Part shown: positions 55,571-64,000 of the stretch, piece after piece
How the letters are laid out: each line of letters starts with the position of its first letter
Numbering within the stretch: the stretch's first letter is position 1
NCBI GenBank assembly: GCA_037693485.1
Contig: CM075344.1
Coordinates: 97,375,001 to 97,439,000 of the forward strand
Direction of reading: 5' to 3'
DNA length: 64,000 nt
Source of the DNA: Kitagawia praeruptora
Lineage: Eukaryota > Streptophyta > Magnoliopsida > Apiales > Apiaceae
Notes under the pieces: generated by a model
What the model was told of the DNA's origin: nothing
The model's database searches: none
What the model saw: only the letters and a program-made list of their open reading frames with translations
Program-made: the position numbers and the translations under genes

Positions 55571-57235
55571 ACGGAAGAAGAAGGAGGGTACCGAATCTTC
55601 GAAGAAATTATTGGAAATTAAAATTGTATTTCGAGGTTTTCCCCCCTCCAAAATTATTATTAATGAATTAAAATCTTCTTTTCATGTTTATTCTAAATAT
55701 TTTGTATTATCTCCAATTCAATTAAAAATATATATATTTTCAACATTTATTCGATTAAATAAATATTTTTGGGTGAATTCAAATTAAAAAGAATGTTTTC
55801 GTAAATTTTGGAATAGAATTTTATTTTATCAATTTTTTTAAATTTTAAAATAAATTTTGGTAAAAAATAATTCTTTCATTTTTCTCGAATTTTACATTTA
55901 ACATTTGAAATAAATTGTAATTTTATCATTTTTCCAATTTTTAATTGAAATATTATGAATTAAATAATAATAATAAAAAACTGGGTTAAAATCAGGGGAA
56001 AACAGGGGAGGAGAGAGAAAAGCTACTGTACTCTCCCCTGCCGCAATGAGGCGTTGCGGATAGGCACAATTTTTTTTTTATTATTTACCCCTGCCGCAAT
56101 TTTTTATTATTATTTATTTCTTGATATTAAAATTTTCAAAAATGATAAAATTACAATTTATTTCAAATGTTAATTAAAAAATTCGAGATAAATGAAAAAA
56201 ATATTTTTTTCCCAAATTTTATTTTAAAATTTGACAAAATTTGCATTTAAAAATCGAAAAAAGCATAAATTATATTTTATTCCTAATAATTAATTTAAAA
56301 TTCGAGGAAAATGGAAAAATTTATTTTTCCCAGTTTTTTAAACTAAAATTCGAAAGAAATGATTAATTTAAAATATAATTTTATGTTTTTTTCGAATTTT
56401 AAAGCAATAATTATAAATAAATAATTTAAAATATTATTACTTAAAAAAATATTGAAATATGAGCGGAATTCATTTCGCATTCATATATGAACGGTTGCTA
56501 GAACTGACAGATGTGGCATTCCTAGTCGAGTGGGTTACTGCAAATTGAAACTTCGAGGTTAAGCGTGCTTGGGCTAGAGCAATCCAGGATCGATTCGTAG
56601 TAACCCACTCGGCCAGGAATGCCACATCTGTTAGTTCTAGCAACCGTTCATATATGAATGCAAAATGAATTCCGCTCATATTTCAATTTTTTTAAGTAAT
56701 AATATTTTAAATTATTTATTTATAATTATTGCTCTAAAATTCGACAAAAAACATAAAATAATATTTTAAATTAATCCTTTCTTTCGAATTTTAGTTTAAA
56801 AAACTGGGAAAAATAATTTTTCCCATTTTTCTCGAATTTTAAATTAATTATTAGGAATAAAATACAATTTATGCTTTTTTTCATTTTTTTAAAAAAATTC
56901 TTTGGTAGAGGTGCGCAACTCTAACTGACGATAGGCTGACGTCATGTTGTTGTAGTATGCCGCGATGAGTCATTGCGGCAGTAATTTTTTGAATTTTACT
57001 GCCGCGGTGAGTCATTGCGGTAGGATGCACCCACCAGTTTTACACAATCTTCCATGTGTTCAACTTACATTCCCAAAAATTCAAATGTTATTTTCAAGTT
57101 ACATTAAATTTTATTTTGAATTTGAATGTTGAAAAAATTTTACTTTAAAAATTTTTCTCTATAAATACTCACAACCTCAACCTAATTTCATATTCTAATC
57201 TTATCATTTTTCTCTCTAGCAACAAAGAGTAAGTC

Positions 57236-57430
57236 ATGGATGCTAAAAATGAGAAGAAGGCTATTTTAAAAGCAAAGTTGGAAGAAGCCAAGATAGAAAT
57301 CAAGGTTCTTGAAAATAAAGTTGTTGTTTTTTAGGTGAAAGTGGAAGATCTCGAAGAAGCCTTGAAAGAGGCTAACGTTGCGAATGCATATTTGAGGAAA
57401 TTGTACGGGCATGGAGATAAATATCCGTAG
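57236..57430 (+). pseudogene. Second copy of the small coiled-coil gene, nonsense at codon 33
   Basis: Same promoter, ATG and sequence as 55376-55570, but three neighbouring codons have changed and codon 33 is TAG. Downstream of this the copies remain alike, including the native stop. The first copy is therefore the only intact one. Confidence 0.75.
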
Positions 57431-58339
57431 ACGGAAGAAGAAGGAGGGTGCCGAATCTCCGAAGAAATTATTGGAAATAAAAATTGCATTTTGATGTTTT
57501 CCCCCCTCCAAAATTATTATTAATGAATTAAAATCTTCTTTTCATGTTTATTCTAAATATTTTGTATTATCTCTAATTCAATTAAAAAAATATATATTTT
57601 CAACATTTATTCGATTAAATAAATATTTTTGGGTGAATTCAAATTAAAAAGAATGTTTTCGTAAATTTTGGAATAGAATTTTATTTTATCAATTTTTTTA
57701 AATTTTAAAATAAATTTTGGGGAAAAAAATAATTCTTTCATTTTTCTCGAATTTTACATTTAACATTTGAAATAAATTGTAATTTTATCATTTTTCCAAT
57801 TTTTAATTGAAATATTATGAATTAAATAATAAAAAAAACTGGGTTAAAATCAGGGGAAAACATGGGAGGAGAGAGAAAAGCTACTGCACTCTCCCCTGCC
57901 GCAATGAGGCGTTGCGGATAGACACAATTTTTTTTATTATTTACCCCTGCCGCAATGAGGCATTGCGGATAGCCACAATTTATTATTATTATTTATTGAT
58001 TGATATTAAAAATTGGAAAAATGATAAATTACAATTTATTTCAAATGTTAAATAAAAAATTCGAGGATAATGAAAAAATCTTTTTTTCCCAAATTTTATT
58101 TTAAAATTTGGCAAAATTTGCATTTAAAAATTGAAAAAAAGCATAAATTATATTTTATTCCTAATAATTAATTTAAAATTCGAGAAAAATGGAAAAATTT
58201 ACAGTAAGGAGAGATTAATATCAGCATGAGGGGGATAGATACCGGGGTAGACTGTGAAGGAGGAGGGCTAGATACCGGGGTCGTCTGTGTAACAGGAGGA
58301 GCAGCTGTTGTAGCCTCAACCTACAAGATACACCGATCA

Positions 58340-58500
58340 TGCATTTTAGACCCTTATTTCTATAATTCTTGCATTTTAGATCCTTATTTCTATAATTTCT
58401 CATTTTAGATCCTTATTTCTATAATTCTTGCATTTTAGACATTTATTTCTCTATTTCTTGCATTTTAGACATTTATTTCAATAATTCTTGCATTAAACCA
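58340..58500. repeat. Intron minisatellite, about 30-bp unit
   Basis: Five units of the type CTTGCATTTTAGA(C/T)(A/C)(C/T)TTATTTCTATAATT. They lie in the PMD intron 58321-58518. Confidence 0.75.
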
Positions 58501-59099
58501 AGCGTTAAGGATTGATACCCAAACTTGGACTATAGGCGGGACAGATACCGGGGTAGGCTGTGTAGCAAGAGCATCTGTAGTCTCAACCTGCAATTATATG
58601 TCAACGAACCGATCATATAGTTATATATATAATTCCTCCTAAGTGACTCGAATTAAACCTAGCATTAAGGATTACTACCTGACGAGGACGTTTGTAAGAG
58701 ACATGAGGTGTGGCATCGTGCGTAAGTGAAGCATGAGAATCAACAGTCTCAACCTACAATAACATATACAACAATCATACATATATTCAATCCCCTACAT
58801 TCAAAGATAATAAGTATCAAAAGATTACTACCTCACGCAAACGTTTCTGAGAGACGGCTAGTGGAGGCGGCTGCGAAGATGAAGGACCACTGGGGTCAAT
58901 ATCCATATCATGTGCACGAGAGGGTCTATCAAAACTAGGTCTGATAAATCCAACACCCCTCAACTCGGTGTTGATCCGATCATAACGAGCCAAAAACTCA
59001 GTGATGATATCAAAGAACCACTCGGGGGGATCACGCTCGTAAATGGCATGTAATGTCCTCATTCCATAATCCAGCTGCATTGAAGTATTTAGATGCAGG

Positions 59100-59250
59100 A
59101 ATTAGATAAATAAAGGTCTAAAGTGCAAAAGTATATAAATAAAGGTCTAAAATGCAGAATTATACAAATAAATGTCTAAAATGCATGAATTGGAGAAATA
59201 AAGGTCTAAAATGCAAGAATTAGAGAAATAACGGTATAAAATGCATACCG
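59100..59250. repeat. Intron minisatellite, same family, opposite orientation
   Basis: Five units of AAGGTCTAAAATGCAAGAAT type, the inverse complement of those at 58340-58500. They fill the PMD intron 59075-59248. Looser copies lie at 60030-60160 in the next intron. Confidence 0.75.
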
Positions 59251-60388
59251 CATCAGCCATGTCCTGCTGGGGATACCAGTCACGAGGCACAATCTTAGCA
59301 CGATGCTCAGCCACAAATGGAGCAATCCTTAGCTTACTGACGCGCCTGTACCAATACATGTACTCCTCTATAGACACGTAATTGCCCTCCTCGACAATAG
59401 GTATTATTCCATCATTAAAAGCATGCCACTCCTCAATGTAATCTTCCAAGGTCATTGTATGATTGTCCCGCACCCAACGAGATGCTCTCTCCGTCCGCAG
59501 TGAAGTCATGGCAACTGGGGCCTGTGGGATATGCTATAGAATACCAAATTGTCTCAAGACTCTATCTGGCATGACATACTCAACAATATCAAAAGAAATG
59601 AGAGGGACACGACCGAGAGCCATATAGTGAGCATCCATCAAATCGATATTATAATCCACAGAAACATCCTGAATGTCATAAAATCTCTGATAAGGCTACC
59701 ATGTCAGCCAACCAAGCTGAAAGCTGTCAAAGTCCCCCCGATAAAGACCTGTGTGGTAATGGGGGTTAACCCTCCTCTCATCTACCGGCTCAGCCCATGC
59801 CAATGCCCTCGACCAAACAAAATCCATACGAGGTGCTATCAGAGGTGCCCCAGGCAACAACCTCTCCTAAGACCAAAGCTGCAAAAGCATGGTGCACCCA
59901 TTAATAGCTTTCGCACCCTTCTGAGTAGCCTTGGCCAAACCCCTGAACAAATAACTCAAAACCGCAGCTCCCCAGGCACACTCCTTAATCTCATGCGCAT
60001 TCTGGATTAATTGTAAATACCTGCAAAAATTCAGGAAATGCAAATTAAGGTAAGAATTCAATAATTGGAGAAATTAAGGATGAACATGCAAGAAATGTGA
60101 AATTTAAGGCATAAAATGCAAGAATAAGATAAATTTAAGCATAAATTGCAAGGACTAGAGAGAGAAATGAAGTTAAGAAGTACCTAGGATGCACGACGTC
60201 TCTGTTCGATGAAGGAAACAACACACCCCCAATGATGTAAAAAAGATAAGCCCGGGTGTACACAAGGTCATCATGCTCGATAAACTCGGGAGAAGGCTTC
60301 TCCGGTTTCTTTTTATAGATTTCCCTCAACCTATGAAGCTTCACCCCACCTAAATTGCAAAGAAATAAAAATTTAAGGTATAGCATGC

Positions 60389-61901
60389 TGATAAGTGGAT
60401 TTTATATCCACTTGGAGCATTCTAAATCGGCTTAAATTGATTGTCTTGGACTCAAGTTTCTTGTAGTTTTGATGTGTTTTGCTTAGTTGTGCAGGTTTAC
60501 GAGAATGTTGATTAAGGTGGATGCTTCTATAATTTTTTGGGAATTAATTGATTAAAATTCGGATTTTCTGGGAAGGCTGCGCAGCTTACACTGTTTTGGC
60601 CATATCTGGAGTTCTGTAAGTCCGTTTTCAGCCCGTAAGCTGCCCACGCGAAGCTTGAGAGATTTTCTACAACCTGGGATAGGAAGCACGTGCAAGTAAT
60701 GTGCTGAAATAAATCGCGCACGTATTCTTTGTGAAGCATGGCTGGGAAATTACTGTTTTGCCCTTTTCAAGTTCTAATTATATTCCGGGCAGGTTTTAGC
60801 ACCTTAATTAAATTCAAATTGTAATAGAAGATAAATTCTTGCTGGGCAAGAAAGCTAGAGCCTATTTAAAACACATCCTACCATTGTAATAGAGATGTAC
60901 ACATTATCATAGTTTTTATTATTGTAACATAGCTTAGATCTGCAAGGGAGAAAAGAAGAGAAGGATTCAACGCTCGTGACAAGCAACGGATCTAGATCTA
61001 CTTCATCCTTTGTGTTACTTTGGATTATAGATTTGTTTTCTCAAACTCTTGTTTATTAATATAATTACTTCTTTTATTCATATCTTGTTATTTACCATGT
61101 TTTCATCAAATCCCATGGTGACGAAAGGTTTAGCTATGAACTAATCGTTGTCATGGGATCCTAGTGGATTTATCTATGTAGCTTAGTAGTTTGCATGCCT
61201 TAAATATTTATGTGTGGTGAATTCTTGATATCCTCGTATGGTTAATCTTAATGCTTTTGGATGCGTAGCTAACATTTAAATTGAATTGTTAATCTCTTGT
61301 GAAGCGAGAGTGGATCTTGAGATTTAGAACTTGCCATGCTAGCATAGGTTCATAATTGTTTATCAATATGATTCGTGGTGTGAGATGAAAATACTTATAC
61401 TGCCCTGTGTGATCTTTATGAATAACTTGTGCTTAAACCTTTATGTTTTCAAATTCTATAGAGATATAGGGTCTAAACATAATAGGTGCCTACTCGTCTT
61501 CTATCTCTTTTGTGGATGTATGCGTAGATTGGTACTAGTATACCGAGAGATAACTTTTACTCTTTTCGTGTTATTCGATCAGATATCAAACCCCATCGCA
61601 TGTTTTAATTAAAGGCTGCAACTCTAAGTGAAGTAGATGATGAAACTAGGATTCCATGTTTTATTCTCATATTAGTAATTCGACTTTAATCTCTTTAATT
61701 AGTTAATCTTTAGTTTGATAATTAATTTAGTAGTTAATAAAAATCCAATTTATTATTTGTCTTAGCAGTGGATAAAAACCATACATCGGTGCATAGGTAC
61801 ATTAATTGAATTGAACACCATTCTAGATCTCTGTGGGAACGAACTTGATTTAATCATATATTACTTGTGACAACGTGCGCTTGCGTAAATTTTGCATAAC
61901 A
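60389..61901 (+). repeat. Athila-C 5' LTR
   Basis: 1513 bp, TGATAAG to GCATAACA, with CCTATTTAAAACAC near 60870 as a weak promoter core. It is followed by the primer site at 61908-61925. Confidence 0.92.
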
Positions 61902-62040
61902 AGTTTTTGGCGCCGCTGCCGGGGATCATCGGTGTTTTTATTTTAGTTTATGTGCTTGTCATCAGTGGTCGTTAGCGTTCACTGACTCGGATTCTTACTT
62001 AGTTTGTTTGTTTCGTGGTGTTTCAGGTACTTAAGTTTGT

Positions 62041-63971
62041 ATGCGAACACGCTTACAAGCTCGTTTGGAAGAACTGGCGGAAGACGATCTTATAGAGAAT
62101 AAAGAGAATAAGGAAGAGGAATCTGAAACTACAGTAGCAATGGCAGATGCAGCAGCAGCTAAGGCTTTGAAGGAGTATTCTCAGCCGAAACTCAATGACA
62201 TCCAGTCTAGCATTATTAGGCCAGCTATTGCAGCAAACAATTTTGAGATCAAGTCGGGCACAATTCAGATGGTGTAGAATTTAGTTCAGTTTGGGGGAGC
62301 TCCTGCGGAGGATGCCAACATGCATGTTCGGGACTTTATCGAAATCTGTGACACTTTCAAATGTAATGGTGTGACGGATGATGCTATCAGGTTGAGGCTT
62401 TTCCCATTTTCTCTGAGGGATAAGGCTAAGAGCTGGCTACACTCTTTGCCACCTGGTTCCATTACTACATGGGAAGACCTTTCTCAGAAGTTCCTTACTA
62501 AATTCTTCCCTATGGCGAAAACTGCAACATTAAGGAACCAGTTGACTCAATTCCAACAGCAATCTGGCGAGACCTTGTGTGAGGCTTGGGAACGCTACAA
62601 GGAGATGCTACGCAAGTGTCCTCATCATGGCATGCCTGATTGGATGGTTATTAATGGGTTCTACAATGGGTTAGGAGCACAGTCTAGGCCCTTGCTAGAT
62701 GCAGCATCAGGAGGAGCTCTGTGGGCAAAGAGCTATGATGAAGCTTATGAACTTATAGAGATGATGGCTGCTAATGAATATCAAAATCCAACCCAAAGGC
62801 TATCTCAAGGCAAGGCAGCATGAATTTTGGAAGTAGATACAGCTGCAATGATTACGGCTCAGTTGAAGGCTCTTGCTATGAAGGTGGATTCTCTTGCTAA
62901 TTATGGAGTTCAGCAGGTGGCTAGTGTTTGTGAGTTATGTGCGGGCGCACATGAGACAAATCAGTGCGCTATCTCTTCCGAATCAGCACAGTTCGTGAGT
63001 AATTTCCAGAGATCTAATGCACCAGTTCCAGCCACTTATCATCCTAACAACAGGAATCATCCCAACTTCAGCTGGAGCAACAATCAAAGTGCACAACAAC
63101 CTTTTCAACAGCCTTATCAGCAAGCAAAGCCATTTAATTCTTCAGGTTTTCAGCAACTGTATGCTCCAAGGCAACAGTTTCAACCTCCTGGTTTTCAGCA
63201 GCAACAGTTTCATACTGGTTCTAGCCATCAGTCGAATGAAAAATCTGAATTAGAAGAGTTGAGATTAATGTGCAAGAGTCAGGCAGCAACTCTCAAGAGT
63301 CAGGAAGCATCTCTCAAGACATTGGAGAGTCAGATAGGACAGATTACAAGTGCCTCGGTAAATATGCAACAAGGAACTCTTCCAAGTAATACAATGGGTA
63401 ATCCAGGCAAGAGGGAGGTCCATGAGCAGGTGAAAGCTGTTACTTTGAGATCTGGAAAAGCCACAAGTGATCCTAAATCAGCAACTGAAGAAGATGAAGA
63501 TGTTCAGAATCAGCAGGTTGAAAAATCTACAGTGCCAGTAATTGAGAAATCTGATTTAGTGGCTGATCAGCTTGATGGTGAGAAGAGCAAGAAACCTGTT
63601 GAAAAGTCTACTCTGGAGCAATCTTCAAAGAATAATCAGATTTATCCACCTCCTCCATTTCCTGGACGTTTGCAGAAAAGTCAAGAGAAACAGTTTCAGA
63701 AATTTATGGAGGTCTTCAAGAAACTGTCCATTAACATTCCTTTTGTTGAAGCATTGGAGCAGATGCCAAGATATGCCAAGTTCATGAAGGATATTTTGTC
63801 AAGGAAGAGAAGGTTGGAAGATTTTGAAACAGTGGCATTGACAGAGGAGTGTAGTGCCGTTCTGTAGCAGAAGTTGCCTCCTAAACTTAAGGATCCAGGA
63901 AGCTTTACAATTCCATGCACCATTGGGAAGTTGTCTTTTAACAAGTGTTTATGTGATTTGGGAGCTAGTAT
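62041..63971 (+). pseudogene. gag-pol: Athila-C gag and start of protease, three nonsense codons
   Basis: The same start and frame as Athila-A throughout, with no frameshift seen. In-frame stops lie at 62275 (TAG for CAG), 62821 (TGA for GGA) and 63865 (TAG for CAG). The capsid domain, the CELCAGAHETNQC knuckle and the linker are otherwise well kept; the linker has extra repeated segments (KSQAATLKSQEASLK). The frame is cut in the protease motif (LCDLGAS) by the CACTA element at 63972. Confidence 0.92.
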
Positions 63972-64000
63972 CACTACACCATATAATGCCTATTGCAACC
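63972..64000 (+). mobile_element. CACTA-3, left terminus only
   Basis: CACTACACCATATAATGCC followed by TATTGCAACC matches the right terminus of CACTA-1 read inversely. It interrupts the Athila-C protease motif. The rest lies beyond the window. Confidence 0.85.

Larger units (their letters stand above)
53760..58200. repeat. Tandem array of a 1.9-2.1 kb composite unit
   Basis: Matching landmarks (CACAATTTTTTATTATTATT type) at about 53960, 56098 and 57975 give units of about 2138 and 1877 bp, plus truncated ends. The difference is mostly the lost centre of a palindrome in the second unit. Each unit holds a 5S-derived foldback, a promoter with a small coiled-coil gene, and GCGGCAG palindromes. 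The array breaks off at about 58200 into the mobile-domain pseudogene. I know no described family with this arrangement. Confidence 0.8.
58200..60388 (-). pseudogene. Plant mobile domain (PMD, MAIN-like) gene, decayed
   Basis: Exons on the minus strand: 60349-60184, 60020-59249, 59074-58832, 58753-58679, 58587-58519 and 58320 to about 58200, all with good splice sites. The PMD pattern is clear: RAYLFYIIGGVLFP, then WGAAVLSYLFRGL, KGAKAINGCTMLLQLW and WVRDNHTMTLEDYIEEW, as in the aminotransferase-like mobile domain (PF10536) of MAIN-like proteins and mobile-element genes. Three in-frame TAG codons break the long exon (in the QLWS-ERL, LTW-PYQ and GIL-HIP positions). The last three exons each begin GTTGAG(A/G)CTA and look like duplicates. 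The 5' end is cut off by the Athila-C LTR at 60388. Confidence 0.8.
60389..64000 (+). mobile_element. Athila-C, decayed Athila element, partial
   Basis: 5' LTR, primer site and gag to the early protease part, then a CACTA element at 63972 and the window edge. It is the same subfamily as Athila-A by LTR and gag. The five bases before the LTR are CATGC; the partner is outside. It is inserted in the first visible intron of the PMD pseudogene. Confidence 0.9.

Noticed and set aside
53760..58200. Tandem units as an assembly artefact
   Set aside because: The two units differ by many substitutions, a 240-bp deletion and a nonsense change, so they are real diverged copies.

Overview
This is transposable-element-rich nuclear DNA from a flowering plant, probably a eudicot. 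The plant-specific families present are Athila and Tat Ty3/gypsy elements, a SIRE-type Ty1/copia element, CACTA elements, a FAR1-type Mutator transposase and a plant mobile domain gene. The fragments of plant housekeeping genes (HOP2, chloroplast FtsY, LIM, METTL-like) agree. I cannot fix the family or species. Almost every long reading frame belongs to a mobile element; I see no intact ordinary host gene.

Layout. 1-375: two exons of a methyltransferase-like gene cut by the window edge. 1750-2115: a 366-bp Mutator-type foldback MITE with a 9-bp target duplication. 2125-5690: non-coding, with a short tandem array. 5690-10710: a minus-strand SIRE-type copia element with 5' LTR, primer site, gag and the first half of pol; RT, RNase H and 3' LTR are gone. 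10711-17028: the 3' part of a plus-strand Tat gypsy element with a tandem array, two antisense genes, a polypurine tract and the 3' LTR. 19721-50382: a decayed FAR1/Mutator transposase gene split by a 28-kb nest. 50383-53613: non-coding, LTR-like. 53760-58200: about two tandem copies of a 1.9-2.1 kb unit holding a 5S-rRNA-derived foldback, palindromic GCGGCAG motifs and a tiny TATA-driven coiled-coil gene. 58200-60388: a minus-strand plant mobile domain pseudogene. 60389-64000: a third Athila element with a broken gag, cut by another CACTA element at the right edge.

The nest can be ordered from target duplications. Athila-B (21470-49541, 5-bp duplication AATTC) sits in the FAR1 gene. CACTA-1 (22390-39058, duplication TCT) sits in the 5' LTR of Athila-B. 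Athila-A (24538-36964, duplication TAAGT) sits in an exon of a HOP2 fragment carried by CACTA-1. CACTA-2 (42996-47757, duplication TTA) sits in the 3' non-coding part of Athila-B. Athila-A has two 1481-bp LTRs that I read as identical and an unbroken 1793-codon gag-pol, so it is very young. The Athila-B LTRs differ at about twenty or more sites.

How parts relate. Athila-A could supply proteins to the pol-less Athila-B: both have the same primer site, the same two stem-loops after the first gene and related 3' non-coding sequence. CACTA-1 and CACTA-2 behave as gene-capturing non-autonomous elements with fragments of at least two host genes each. The Tat element carries a three-exon antisense gene with its own TATA box. 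The tandem array at 53.8-58.2 kb and the region upstream of the FAR1 gene share a GCGGCAG palindrome, which may mark one transposon family and is the most unfamiliar system in the window.
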